This document shows positions 8,221 through 17,777 of a stretch of 64,000 bases of DNA, piece after piece (the first letter of the stretch is position 1; each line of letters begins with the position of its first letter). Below the pieces are notes generated by a model. The model did no database searches, had not been told where the DNA came from, and worked only from the letters and a program-made list of their open reading frames with translations. The DNA comes from Acidobacteriaceae bacterium (GTDB taxonomy: Bacteria; Acidobacteriota; Terriglobia; Terriglobales; Acidobacteriaceae), in NCBI GenBank assembly GCA_903642265.1, contig CAHJWN010000008.1, forward strand, positions 1-64,000, read 5' to 3'. Position numbers and translations under genes: made by a program.

Positions 8221-8697
8221 ATGAGCGCTGAGATAAAGCAGATGCAGGAGAAGTCTTTCGCAAAGGGGCTGCTCGCAGGGATGATCGGTGGATTGGTTGC
8301 GACTGCGGCGAAGTCGTTTGGCGAAAAGATTTATCCTCCTCGCACAGAGGGTCAACCGGAGCCACCGGAAGTTCTTGCGCAGAAGATCGCGGGTCGCCAG
8401 TTGAGCGGCACTTCTAAAACGATTGCGGCGGAGACGATCCACTGGGGATTTGGCGCGACGGTTGGCGCTGCCTATGGCGTGTTGGCGGAGTACTTCCCTG
8501 CCGCGACGTCGAAGGACGGGGCCAGTTTCGGTATGGCGCTAGAGGCGCTGACGCACGAGGGAGCTCTGCCTGCGATGGGATTGTCGGCAACGCCTGACCA
8601 GCAGACCGCCCGGGAACACACGAGTGAGATGGCGACACATCTGGTGTTCGGCGTAGTGACTGAAACAGTACGGCGGTTCGTCCGGAAGCTGCTCTAG
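8221..8697 (+). CDS. DUF1440 / YagU-like membrane protein
   Basis: 158 aa. KGLLAGMIGGLVATAAKSFGEKIYPPR and ETIHWGFGATVGAAYGVLAEYFP match the DUF1440 pattern: a Gly/Ala-rich N-terminal helix, a second helix and a conserved THE motif. E. coli YagU is an inner-membrane protein linked to acid resistance; the function here is unknown. The start has a good AGGAG seven bases upstream. It stands alone between the symporter and the carotenoid operon. Confidence 0.65.
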   Translation: MSAEIKQMQEKSFAKGLLAGMIGGLVATAAKSFGEKIYPPRTEGQPEPPEVLAQKIAGRQLSGTSKTIAAETIHWGFGATVGAAYGVLAEYFPAATSKDGASFGMALEALTHEGALPAMGLSATPDQQTAREHTSEMATHLVFGVVTETVRRFVRKLL

Positions 8698-8888
8698 TAG
8701 CTTCATACCAATTCTCTCCGGGGTCCTGTTATGTCAGCTAAGTTACGCTTGCAGTCCTGTAAAGATGAATCCCTCTATCCTTGACCGCACTTGAACCGAG
8801 CCGAGGAGCGGGAGACCGCGCCGTCCGAATTCACGTCTACTGGTAACAGGTAATTGCTGGATAACAAACTCAAAGGCGCGTTCAACCA

Positions 8889-10472
8889 ATGAAGGAATAT
8901 CTACGCGGGGCGAAGAAGGAACCACGGAACGCAGTGATTGTGGGAGCAGGACCCGGCGGCTTGGCCGCAGCCATGCTGTTGGCGAAGTCCGGTGTAAAGG
9001 TAACGGTGGTTGAGAAGCGCGGCGTAGTAGGTGGACGCACTTCAACGATCGAGCAGGACGGCTTCAAGTTCGATGTCGGGCCTACTTTCTTTTTGTATCC
9101 TCGCGTGCTGAAAGAAATTTTTTCCGCAGCTGGCTACGACCTTGCGTCTGAAGTTCCCATGACTCGGCTGGATCCACAGTACCGGCTTGTATTTGGAGCC
9201 GGCGGTGAGCTGCTCGCTACACCCAATGTTGAGCGCATGGAGAAAGCAATTGCGGCCATCTCGCCCGAGGATGCGCAACAATTTCACAAGTTCATTAAGC
9301 ACAATCGTAATAAGTTGGAAAAGTTTCTGCCCTTCTTGCAATCGCCGTTCGAGAGCTGGCGTGATCTTGCGAAGATCGACATGCTAAAGCTTGTGCCGCT
9401 ACTGTCACCCTGGAAATCACTCGACGGAGATCTTCAGACACACTTCAAGGATGAACGTATACGGTTGGGTTTCAGCTTTCAATCAAAATACCTGGGAATG
9501 AGCCCATTTCGTTGCCCCAGCTTGTTTTCGATTCTTTCGTTCCTCGAGTATGAGCATGGCGTATTTCATCCGACGGGTGGATGCGGCGCGGTGACGAAGG
9601 CCATGGCGCGAATCTGCCGTGAGATGGGTGTCGAGATCCTGCTGAATGAACCGGTAGAGCGGGTGCTGATCGAAGATGGTAAGGCGATTGGCGTTAAGAC
9701 GGCAAATCACAGCCTGCCTGCAAACGCTGTTGTGGTAAACGCCGACTTCGCAGGGGCAATGAAGAAGATGGTGCCAAACCGCCTTCGCAACAGGTGGACG
9801 GACGAAAGGCTTGCCAAGAAGAAGTACTCCTGCTCAACGTTCATGATGTATCTCGGCATCGATGGCCGATACGACGATGTGTCGCACCATACCATCTACC
9901 TGGAAAAGAACTACAAACAGAATTTGAGAGACATCGAGGAACTGCACAAACTATCGGAAGAGCCGAGCTTCTATGTGCAGAACGCCAGCGTAACAGATAA
10001 GACCCTTGCTCCCGACGGAAAAAGCACACTTTATGTCCTCCTCCCGGTGACGCACGAATCGGACAAAGTGGATTGGGCGAAGGAAACGCCGCGTTATCGT
10101 GAACTCGCGTTGGACCAGATGGAGAAGATCGGGATTACGGACGTGCGGCGTCGTATTCGGACAGAGAGGATCGTGACGCCAACTGGTTGGGCAAGCGACT
10201 TTGATCTATATAAAGGTGCAACGTTCTCGATGGCACACTCTCTGGATCAAATGCTGCATCTTCGGCCCCACAACCGCTTTGAGGATGTGGACCAGATGTA
10301 TCTGGTTGGGGGCGGTACTCATCCTGGAAGCGGTCTGCCAGTAATCTTCGAGTCGGCGCGGATCACGTCAAAGCTGCTCCTGGAGGACTTGAAGATGGAG
10401 CCGCAGTGGCATGTAACGGATACTGTCGGCGACGCGATTGCGAGGGATGCGCTCGTAGGGGTGGCCTCGTAG
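8889..10472 (+). CDS. Carotenoid desaturase/oxidase, CrtN/CrtI family (first copy)
   Basis: 527 aa flavoprotein. The N-terminal dinucleotide motif VIVGAGPGGLAAAMLLA binds FAD, and the C-terminal family signature GGGTHPGSGLPVIFESA is intact. Such enzymes desaturate phytoene or dehydrosqualene, or (CrtP type) oxidise a terminal methyl group. It is the first gene of a tight operon with an aldehyde dehydrogenase two bases downstream, a second paralogue, an acyltransferase and a glycosyltransferase. Which copy desaturates and which oxidises cannot be told by eye. It follows a 190-base spacer that should hold the operon promoter. Confidence 0.88.
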   Translation: MKEYLRGAKKEPRNAVIVGAGPGGLAAAMLLAKSGVKVTVVEKRGVVGGRTSTIEQDGFKFDVGPTFFLYPRVLKEIFSAAGYDLASEVPMTRLDPQYRLVFGAGGELLATPNVERMEKAIAAISPEDAQQFHKFIKHNRNKLEKFLPFLQSPFESWRDLAKIDMLKLVPLLSPWKSLDGDLQTHFKDERIRLGFSFQSKYLGMSPFRCPSLFSILSFLEYEHGVFHPTGGCGAVTKAMARICREMGVEILLNEPVERVLIEDGKAIGVKTANHSLPANAVVVNADFAGAMKKMVPNRLRNRWTDERLAKKKYSCSTFMMYLGIDGRYDDVSHHTIYLEKNYKQNLRDIEELHKLSEEPSFYVQNASVTDKTLAPDGKSTLYVLLPVTHESDKVDWAKETPRYRELALDQMEKIGITDVRRRIRTERIVTPTGWASDFDLYKGATFSMAHSLDQMLHLRPHNRFEDVDQMYLVGGGTHPGSGLPVIFESARITSKLLLEDLKMEPQWHVTDTVGDAIARDALVGVAS

Positions 10473-10474
10473 TC

Positions 10475-11956
10475 ATGTCAGTCACTCTGTTGGAGGAGCA
10501 GGTCACATCGGGCTCAGAGCGTGGTATGGTCACGCCCATGATGGGACGACACGGCTCAGCTGTTCAGCGCGATTGGGCGACCAGGCCCATTTCGCAGCGT
10601 CTTCAAGTTATCAGACGGGCTCGAAACCTTCTGGCTGAGCAGACTGAATCGCTTTGTGCTGCGGTGCCTGCCGGGCTGGCGCGCAATGCGGCAGACACCA
10701 TGTGCGCGGAGATCCTTCCATTGCTGGCTGCGATGAAGTTCCTTGAGACCGACGCGCAAGCCATTTTGAGGCTTCGGCATGTCGGTGAGAAAGGCCGTCC
10801 CATCTGGCTTGCGGGGGTGGTGAGCGAGGTGAGCCGCGCTCCTATGGGCCATGTGCTGGTGATTGCGCCTTCAAACTACGCCCTATTTCTGCCTGGAGTT
10901 CAGGTGGTGCAGGCGCTGGCAGCGGGAAATGCCGCAACCTGGAAGCCAGGTAGCGGAGGACGCAGGGTAGCGCTCTTGTTTGCGCAGACTATGCGCGCAG
11001 CTGGTCTACCGGAAGGTTTACTGCGAGTCACGGACGAAACGGTGCAAGCAGCGAGAGAAGTGATCGCTTCGGGCGTTGATAAGGTTTTCTTTACCGGGTC
11101 CGCGGACTCAGGCAGAACACTACTGAAGCAGCTTGCGGAAACTCTAACGCCTTGCGTGGCGGAGCTTTCTGGATGTGATGCAGTGTTCGTACTGCCATCC
11201 GCAAACATACCTCGGTTGGTAAAGGCTCTTGCATTCGGAATGCGGCTGAATGGCTCGGCCACGTGCATGGCTCCGCGGCGAATCATCCTGGTCGGTGCGA
11301 GTGATACGCGGCGCGACGCGCTTGTCAGTGCGCTGCTGACAGCGCTCGGTCGGGTGATGCGCGTCGCCTTAGAGCCCCGCGTCAAGCAACAGTTGGCCTT
11401 GCTGCTTCACGATGCCGAAGCCCGCGGGGCACAAGTGCATGGTGGGATCGAAGATTTTCAGCGGCCAGTTCTCGTGACCAACGCACTCCCTTCGATGCAG
11501 CTTACGCAGGCAGACATCTTCGCGCCTGTTCTGTCGTTAATGGAAGCACGCAGTATTCAGGAAGCTCTCGCGATCAATGAGGCGTGTCCATACGCATTAA
11601 CAGCGGGGATCTTCGGCTATGAGAAAGATGCGCTGGCATTGGCAGCGGAGGTAAACGCGGGCACGGTAACAATCAACGATCTTATGCTGCCGGCCGCAGA
11701 CCCGCGGACACCGTTTGGCGGTCGCCGAAGCAGTGGTTTTGGTACCACGCAAGGGTCAGAAGGTCTGCTTGAAATGACGACCCCCAAGACGGTTGCGGTG
11801 CGAAGAGGGCGAAACACCCGCCATTTTGACGCAACGACTCAAGCGCATGAGCCATTCTTTCGAGGAATACTCCGCGCTACCCATTCCGATGGTTGGCGTG
11901 AGAGGCTGGCGGGTTTGAGAGATGCGGTTTCGGCGGCTCGTAAGCTGAATGACTGA
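10475..11956 (+). CDS. Aldehyde dehydrogenase of the carotenoid operon
   Basis: 493 aa from ATG 10475, two bases after the preceding stop (an upstream in-frame start would overlap the desaturase by 67 bases). ALDH superfamily: the catalytic Cys lies in GSATCMAPRR, the general-base Glu in AELSGCD, and the nucleotide-binding block VFFTGSADSG is present. In staphyloxanthin synthesis an ALDH turns the diaponeurosporene aldehyde into the carboxylic acid that is then glycosylated. Its position between two CrtN-type genes supports that role here. The tail of about 50 residues after the ALDH core is unusual. Confidence 0.85.
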   Translation: MSVTLLEEQVTSGSERGMVTPMMGRHGSAVQRDWATRPISQRLQVIRRARNLLAEQTESLCAAVPAGLARNAADTMCAEILPLLAAMKFLETDAQAILRLRHVGEKGRPIWLAGVVSEVSRAPMGHVLVIAPSNYALFLPGVQVVQALAAGNAATWKPGSGGRRVALLFAQTMRAAGLPEGLLRVTDETVQAAREVIASGVDKVFFTGSADSGRTLLKQLAETLTPCVAELSGCDAVFVLPSANIPRLVKALAFGMRLNGSATCMAPRRIILVGASDTRRDALVSALLTALGRVMRVALEPRVKQQLALLLHDAEARGAQVHGGIEDFQRPVLVTNALPSMQLTQADIFAPVLSLMEARSIQEALAINEACPYALTAGIFGYEKDALALAAEVNAGTVTINDLMLPAADPRTPFGGRRSSGFGTTQGSEGLLEMTTPKTVAVRRGRNTRHFDATTQAHEPFFRGILRATHSDGWRERLAGLRDAVSAARKLND

Positions 11957-11997
11957 GATAAGGACTAAGCAATTAACACGGAAATATGAGGAGCAAG

Positions 11998-13554
11998 ATG
12001 TCTCAGGTTAAGAATGGAAGCGGCAAGGTAAGTGAGCATGTTGGGGTGATTGGCAGCGGCCTCGCGGGGCTTGCAGCGGCATGCACGCTGGCGGCACGTG
12101 GACATCGTGTCGAGGTCTTCGAAAAAAACCCATGGCTCGGCGGGAAGGCGGCGCAGTTGCGTGAGAAGGGCTTCCGTTTTGACATGGGGCCTACCATTTT
12201 GATTCAGCCGTCAGTGCTGCGGAAGATTTTCGATGAGGCCGGTCGAAAGCTCGAGGACTACGTGCCTATGGTGCGACTGGACCCGCAATGGCGCTGCTTC
12301 TTTGAGGACGGTACCACTCTCGATCTGAAAGACAATGATGAGGAGATGGCGGCACAACTCGAGACTGTATGGCCTGCGATGGGTAAGGGTTACCTGAAGT
12401 TTCTCGAGACATCGAAACAGCTGCACTCGATCAGCGACAGGTTCTTCTTCTGGCGATCGATTGGATCGATGCGCGACACGATGGATGTGGGTGGAGCGTT
12501 CGACCTGAATGTGCTGCGGGATGTGATGCGCATGCGCCTGGGCAAGACAGTTGCAGGCACGATTCGAGAGTTCATCCCAGATGCAAATACGGCGCAGATG
12601 CTTGATCATTTTGTGCAGTATGTCGGCAGTTCACCGGACTCCTCGCCAGCAATCCTCTGCGCAATTGGGCACATGCAGATGGAAGAGGGCATCTGGTATC
12701 CCAAAGGCGGAACACGCGCCGTGCCGGAGGGTCTTGTTAAGCTAGCGACAGAATTAGGGGTCGTATTTCACACAGAGACGGATATCGCAAAGATCCTGAC
12801 TGACGCTCCAGCACATGGACAGAAGGCAGGCGGCAATGCCACCGGCTTGGTGACAACCAAGGGGATCGTGCACGAGTTCGACGCAATCGTGTCTAATTCT
12901 GACGCGGTACGGACCCACCGCGAGCTGCTGGGAGGCGCGTCGGCGAGGCACTTCGATTCGAAGCGCGCATACGAGCCCGCGTGTTCCGGTGTGGTGTTGT
13001 ATCTCGGACTGAATAAGCGCTATGAGCATCTGGCGCATCATGACTTTGTATTCTCGCGCGACCCGCACGAAGAGTTTCATCACATCTACGATCTAGGCGA
13101 GCCTGCGCCTGATCCGACTTGCTATCTTGCAGCAACCTCGTTCAGCGATTCAACGAGCGCACCGGAAGGTGGCGAGGCGTTGTACGTGCTGGTGCATACG
13201 CCCTACCTGCGTGAGCATCACGACTGGAAAAAGATGTTTCCTGCGTACCGGCAGGTGATTCTCGACAAGCTGAAGCGGACGGCAGGTATGGAAGATATTG
13301 AGGAACGTATTGTGTTTGAGTCCGCGCTTACCCCGCAGGATATTCACGATCGCTATCGCGTGTTGAATGGTGCGATCTACGGAATTTCCAGCCATGGGGT
13401 ATTTCAGGGGGCGTTCAAGCCAGCGAACAAGAGTAGAGAGATGGATGGGCTTTACCTTGCTGGCGGAGCAGCGCACCCTGGACCAGGAATGCCGATGGTG
13501 ATGATGTCGGGATGGATTGCAGCTGACACACTGGACCAGACAGCACAGGCATGA
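11998..13554 (+). CDS. Carotenoid desaturase/oxidase, CrtN/CrtP family (second copy)
   Basis: 518 aa. FAD motif VGVIGSGLAGLAAACTLA near the N-terminus; C-terminal signature LAGGAAHPGPGMPMVMMSG. Clearly a distant paralogue of the first copy in the same operon. The start at 11998 is preferred over ATG 11986 because GAGGAG lies at the right distance before it. One of the two copies is expected to desaturate the C30 (or C40) backbone and the other to oxidise an end group. The gap to the preceding gene is 41 bases. Confidence 0.87.
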   Translation: MSQVKNGSGKVSEHVGVIGSGLAGLAAACTLAARGHRVEVFEKNPWLGGKAAQLREKGFRFDMGPTILIQPSVLRKIFDEAGRKLEDYVPMVRLDPQWRCFFEDGTTLDLKDNDEEMAAQLETVWPAMGKGYLKFLETSKQLHSISDRFFFWRSIGSMRDTMDVGGAFDLNVLRDVMRMRLGKTVAGTIREFIPDANTAQMLDHFVQYVGSSPDSSPAILCAIGHMQMEEGIWYPKGGTRAVPEGLVKLATELGVVFHTETDIAKILTDAPAHGQKAGGNATGLVTTKGIVHEFDAIVSNSDAVRTHRELLGGASARHFDSKRAYEPACSGVVLYLGLNKRYEHLAHHDFVFSRDPHEEFHHIYDLGEPAPDPTCYLAATSFSDSTSAPEGGEALYVLVHTPYLREHHDWKKMFPAYRQVILDKLKRTAGMEDIEERIVFESALTPQDIHDRYRVLNGAIYGISSHGVFQGAFKPANKSREMDGLYLAGGAAHPGPGMPMVMMSGWIAADTLDQTAQA

Positions 13555-13595
13555 TGTCTGAGTGTCGTCTCGCAACGATAGGCTAAGCTACATCC

Positions 13596-14393
13596 ATGAG
13601 TGTTCCTGCAATCTCGAAGCCGGCGTTAGTGTTCTTCCGGCGGATTGTGCGTGGATACTTTCAACGTCACTTCCATGCAGTGCGGATTGCGGGAGCGAAT
13701 CGGTTTAGAGACGTGCATGGACCGCTGATTGTTTATGCAAACCACAGTTCCTGGTGGGACCCAATGGTCTCTGTGCTGCTCGCTGCGGAGTTGAAGCCGG
13801 AGCTTAGACACTATGCGCCGATGGATGCGGTGGCGCTCGAGAAATACGGTATTCTCAAGCGGATCGGGATCTTCCCGGTGGAGATGAAGACGGCGCGTGG
13901 TGCCGTACAATTCCTCCGCACGGGCGAGGCAATCCTGAAAGCAGGTGGGGTTCTCTGGGTGACTCCACAAGGCAAATTTTGCGATCCTCGCGAGCGGCCC
14001 CTGCAGTTCAAAGCGGGCATGGCTGCCCTGGCGGCACGGGTTGCTGCATCCGAGGGTTCCTGCACCCTGCTGCCACTCACAATCGAATACCCGTTTTGGG
14101 ACGAGCGGCTGCCAGAGACGCTGCTGTACTTCGCGGAGCCCGTGCGGGTGCTGGCAGGCGAGTCTGCGGAGGTGGTGCAGCAGCGAGCAATCACGGCGTT
14201 GGAGACGACGCTCTACGAGATGCAAACAATGGCAATCGCTCGGAGCGCTGACGGTTTTGATGTGCTCTCGCGAGGAAGGCTGGGGGCGGGGGGATTTTAT
14301 GCATTCGGTAAGCGAATCAAGGCGCTTGTAACGCGACGGCCTTACGTTGCGGAACATACGCCGCTCGTGAAGATGCAGGAAGGTACAAAGTGA
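13596..14393 (+). CDS. PlsC-type acyltransferase, probable carotenoid glycoside acylation
   Basis: 265 aa. The HX4D acyltransferase motif appears as NHSSWWDPMV, and the later TPQGKFCDPRERPLQF region corresponds to the glycerophosphate-acyltransferase EGTR-type block. The family normally acylates lysophosphatidate. In this operon a role in fatty-acyl transfer to a glycosylated carotenoid is inferred; it would be analogous to, but not homologous with, staphylococcal CrtO. The stop overlaps the start of the following glycosyltransferase gene. Confidence 0.8.
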   Translation: MSVPAISKPALVFFRRIVRGYFQRHFHAVRIAGANRFRDVHGPLIVYANHSSWWDPMVSVLLAAELKPELRHYAPMDAVALEKYGILKRIGIFPVEMKTARGAVQFLRTGEAILKAGGVLWVTPQGKFCDPRERPLQFKAGMAALAARVAASEGSCTLLPLTIEYPFWDERLPETLLYFAEPVRVLAGESAEVVQQRAITALETTLYEMQTMAIARSADGFDVLSRGRLGAGGFYAFGKRIKALVTRRPYVAEHTPLVKMQEGTK

Positions 14394-15541
14394 CGCCACT
14401 GATCTTTTATGGGCTGTCAGTCGCTTCAATGCTGTGCGCGATTACGCCCGCAGTGCTGTTCTTGATCAACCTGCAGCTTTACAACGTGCCGCCGCTTCCG
14501 GGTGATGCTTCCGCAAAGCTTCGCGCAATCTCTGTCTTAATTCCGGCGCGGGACGAGGCGCATGGCATCGAGGCCGCGGTCGCTTCGATACTTGACAGCG
14601 AAGGTGTCGACTTCGAAATCGTAGTCATGGATGACAGTTCCACCGATGGCACGGGAGCACTGGTTGCGGCGATGGCTGCACGCGATCCACGCGTACGTCT
14701 GGAAAAAGCTCCGAAGCTGCCCCTGGGGTGGAATGGGAAACAGCATGCGTGCTGGTCACTGGCGCATGTGGCGCGGCACGATTTGTTTTGTTTTATAGAT
14801 GCTGACGTGCGCCTTGAGCCGCAGGCACTCGCGCGGATGGCGGAGTTCCTTCAGGCAAAGGACGCGGCCTTGGTAAGTGGCTTTCCGAGGCAGGTAACAG
14901 AAACATTTATGGAGTGGCTGCTGCTGCCGCTCATCCACTTCGTTCTACTTGGTTTCTTACCAATCGACAGGATGCGGAAGACAACTGATCTTGCGTTTGC
15001 TGCCGGCTGCGGGCAGTTCATCATGGTGGAGCGTGGCGCTTACTTTGCGTCCGGCGGACATGCAGAAATGAAAGCGACGATGCACGATGGACTGATGCTG
15101 CCCAGGGTTTTTCGTCAACACGGGATGCGGACGGACCTTGCCGACATCACTTCGCTGGCACGATGCAGGATGTACCGCAATGCGGGACAGGTCTGGCAGG
15201 GCCTGGCGAAGAATGCTACCGAAGGATTAGCGGCGCCGGTGCGCATACTTCCGATCTCGCTGGTGCTTGCAATGGGGCAGATCGTGCCTTATCTGCTGCT
15301 GATTTCTTTGATCATGGGACGCAAAGTAAAGCCCGAAATGATGGTCTTCGTGCTGGTCGCGGTTGGCTGTGCGTGGCTACCTCGAGTGCTTGCGGCAGTA
15401 CGGTTCAGGCAAGATTGGCGAGGGGCACTGTTGCATCCGCTCGGTATTGCGACACTGCTGGCGATCCAGTGGTACTCGTTTGCACGTAAGCTGATGGGCG
15501 GCGCGGTGTCCTGGAAAGACCGGGCCTACGCCGGCGAGTGA
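14390..15541 (+). CDS. Family 2 glycosyltransferase, CrtQ-like
   Basis: 383 aa. An N-terminal membrane helix, then a GT2 domain with SVLIPARDEA, the nucleotide-binding VVMDDSSTDGT and the metal-binding FIDADVRL, then three C-terminal membrane helices. It resembles CrtQ (4,4'-diaponeurosporenoate glycosyltransferase) and the related HpnB-type enzymes. It probably glycosylates the carotenoic acid made by the upstream enzymes. The GTG start overlaps the acyltransferase stop by four bases, indicating coupling. Confidence 0.83.
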   Translation: MTPLIFYGLSVASMLCAITPAVLFLINLQLYNVPPLPGDASAKLRAISVLIPARDEAHGIEAAVASILDSEGVDFEIVVMDDSSTDGTGALVAAMAARDPRVRLEKAPKLPLGWNGKQHACWSLAHVARHDLFCFIDADVRLEPQALARMAEFLQAKDAALVSGFPRQVTETFMEWLLLPLIHFVLLGFLPIDRMRKTTDLAFAAGCGQFIMVERGAYFASGGHAEMKATMHDGLMLPRVFRQHGMRTDLADITSLARCRMYRNAGQVWQGLAKNATEGLAAPVRILPISLVLAMGQIVPYLLLISLIMGRKVKPEMMVFVLVAVGCAWLPRVLAAVRFRQDWRGALLHPLGIATLLAIQWYSFARKLMGGAVSWKDRAYAGE

Positions 15542-15584
15542 TTTGCGATCCCGGGCGTCGAACGCAGACACTATGATTGTTTGT

Positions 15585-17324
15585 ATGAAACGCAGGGATC
15601 TCCTGAAATACCTCGCTGCCGCTGCGACTGCGGCGACTGGCCGCGCAACTGGGTTCGCCAAGATGCTTTCTAAACCGTCAGCTTCACCACCTGTGTCACA
15701 GGGCATGTATCTAAACCAGCTCGGCTTTCAATCAGGGCGCATGAAGGTTGCCACCGTGCTGGCCTCGAATGGCTCGGCTGCGACATCCTTTCGTGTGGTC
15801 GATGAGGTGAGCCGCAGGGCCGTCTTTAAAGGCGTGCTTTCGCCAGTGATTAAGGACGAGGCCTCGGGCGACCTGGTGCGGCAGGCCGACTTTTCTGCAC
15901 TGCAAACTCTCGGTGTTTATCACATTGAAGTGGGCAACCTCTCAAGCGACCTGTTCCCTGTTCGCGAAGACGTCTATGAAAACGCGCTCTATCTCACGAT
16001 GCGGGCTTACTATGGGCAGCGCTGTGGGTGCCCGGTGGATCTGGGCAATGGCTATCGCCATCCCGCGTGCCACACAGACGCTGCATACCATGCGTCTTCG
16101 GGGAGAACCGGGAAACTGCGAAATAACGGCGGCTGGCATGACGCTGGGGACTACGGGCGTTATGTTGTGAACTCCGGCATTACGTGCGGCACGCTGCTGT
16201 GGGCATGGGAGATGTATCCTGACGTGCTGCATAAGCTGGTGCTTGATATACCGGAATCAGGGAAGAGTACACCCGATTTTCTGGCTGAGGTTCGATGGAA
16301 TCTCGAATGGATGCTAAGCCTGCAGGACAGTGATGGTGGCGTGTTCCACAAGCAGACAAGCGAGCACTTCTGCGACTTCATCATGCCGGAACAAGACCAG
16401 CTGCCGAGCTATGTGATTGGTACCGGCAGCGCGCCCTTCAAGAACACCTGCGCAACGGCTGACCTCGCGGCAGTGATGGCGATTGCGTCCCGATGCTATC
16501 GGGCGTTCGATGCGAGCTTCGCCGATCGTTGCCTGAAGGCGTCGCGAGCTGCATGGACCTGGGCTAAAGCCAACCCGGATGTTGAGTTCGTAAATCCGGC
16601 CAAGATAACGACAGGAGAGTATGGCGATAAGCATTGCGGCGACGAGCTTGCTTGGGCCTCGGCCGAACTATGGAGAACTACGGGAGAGCCGAAGTACGAA
16701 GACACATTTCTGGCGCTGCTACCGAAGGAACTAAAGCTGGAAGCACCGGGATGGAGCAGTGTCATGCCAATGGCCTGCTGGACCTATTTGATGAATGAGC
16801 GGGGCGGGTCTGCGGAAGCGAAGCAGACGATACGAGAGGCGACGCTGCATGCCGCCGATGCCCTGGTGATGCGTGGCAAAGCCAGCGGCTATGGCAACAC
16901 GATGAGCCTGCATGACTATGAATGGGGATCAAACTCAGTGGCGGCGAACCAGTCACTGCTGCTGTTTGTTGCTGACCGCGTGGCGAAGGGCAAGTATGCA
17001 GCGTGCGCCATGCAGAATCTCGACTACCTGATCGGACGCAACTGCCTGGGCGTATCGTGGGTTACGCAGCTAGGAACTCGACCGTTCATGCATCCGCACC
17101 ACAGGCCAAGCGTGGCAGACAAGATCGATAAGCCATGGCCTGGATTGCTCTCCGGCGGCCCTAACCCTGGACGCGGTGACGTTGTTGCGAAGACGCTGCC
17201 GCAGATGCCCGCAATGCGGATGTGGATAGATGACGACCGCGCTTACTCCCTCAACGAGATTGCTATCAACTGGAATGCGCCGCTTGTGTTCCTGCTGGCC
17301 GCGGCAAACTCGCCGCAGGGCTAA
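15585..17324 (+). CDS. Tat-exported glycoside hydrolase family 9 (endoglucanase type)
   Basis: 579 aa. The start at 15585 gives a twin-arginine signal (MKRRDLLKYLAAAATAATG). After an N-terminal Ig-like domain of the CelD type comes the (alpha/alpha)6 GH9 domain: catalytic Asp pair in GGWHDAGDYGRYV (about residues 182-193), conserved HPHHRPS, and the acid Glu in NEIAINWNAP (about residue 558). GH9 enzymes cleave beta-1,4-glucans. It starts 43 bases after the glycosyltransferase and is probably transcribed with the carotenoid operon, although no biochemical link is evident. Confidence 0.9.
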   Translation: MKRRDLLKYLAAAATAATGRATGFAKMLSKPSASPPVSQGMYLNQLGFQSGRMKVATVLASNGSAATSFRVVDEVSRRAVFKGVLSPVIKDEASGDLVRQADFSALQTLGVYHIEVGNLSSDLFPVREDVYENALYLTMRAYYGQRCGCPVDLGNGYRHPACHTDAAYHASSGRTGKLRNNGGWHDAGDYGRYVVNSGITCGTLLWAWEMYPDVLHKLVLDIPESGKSTPDFLAEVRWNLEWMLSLQDSDGGVFHKQTSEHFCDFIMPEQDQLPSYVIGTGSAPFKNTCATADLAAVMAIASRCYRAFDASFADRCLKASRAAWTWAKANPDVEFVNPAKITTGEYGDKHCGDELAWASAELWRTTGEPKYEDTFLALLPKELKLEAPGWSSVMPMACWTYLMNERGGSAEAKQTIREATLHAADALVMRGKASGYGNTMSLHDYEWGSNSVAANQSLLLFVADRVAKGKYAACAMQNLDYLIGRNCLGVSWVTQLGTRPFMHPHHRPSVADKIDKPWPGLLSGGPNPGRGDVVAKTLPQMPAMRMWIDDDRAYSLNEIAINWNAPLVFLLAAANSPQG

Positions 17325-17326
17325 GC

Positions 17327-17704
17327 TTATTCGTAGTAGCGAGCGAAACTGGTGTCGGTCTCGTAGACGGTTGCATCCTTGATCCGGACACGGCCGCCGG
17401 TCATCTCGACAAGTTGCTGGCGGGTTTGGAGATAGAAGTAGCGGGCGATGTTTTCAGCGGATGGATTGATCTCGTCGAAGGGCCTGAGGTCGTTGATCAT
17501 CCTGTGATCAAGATAGTCGACTACCGGGCGCAGCACTTGCTTGAGGAGTTTAAAATCCAGCAGGAGGCCGGTCTCGTCAAGTGCGTCGCCAATGAGTGTG
17601 ACGAAGACCTTGTAGTTATGACCATGCGGATTTTCGCACTTGCCCTGGTAGTTGCGAAGGTAGTGGCCGGAGGAGAACCCAGCCTCCACGGTAACTTCAA
17701 ACAT
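17327..17704 (-). CDS. queD: 6-carboxy-tetrahydropterin synthase QueD
   Basis: 125 aa of the 6-pyruvoyl-tetrahydropterin synthase fold. Zinc ligands are visible in SSGHYL and NPHGHNY, with the catalytic Cys in GKCENPHGH, and the C-terminal Glu in VYETDTS. It makes the queuosine precursor 6-carboxy-tetrahydropterin from dihydroneopterin triphosphate. It is a lone gene, convergent with the GH9 gene with two bases between them. Other que genes are not in the window. A PTPS role in pterin synthesis is less likely given the length and the Cys spacing. Confidence 0.88.
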   Translation of the reverse strand: MFEVTVEAGFSSGHYLRNYQGKCENPHGHNYKVFVTLIGDALDETGLLLDFKLLKQVLRPVVDYLDHRMINDLRPFDEINPSAENIARYFYLQTRQQLVEMTGGRVRIKDATVYETDTSFARYYE

Positions 17705-17777
17705 ACTTTGGTCGTCCCTTCAATATTGCAATACTGTGACTTTTACGCGTCGGAGATTCGTTTGTATCGGCTGGAAT

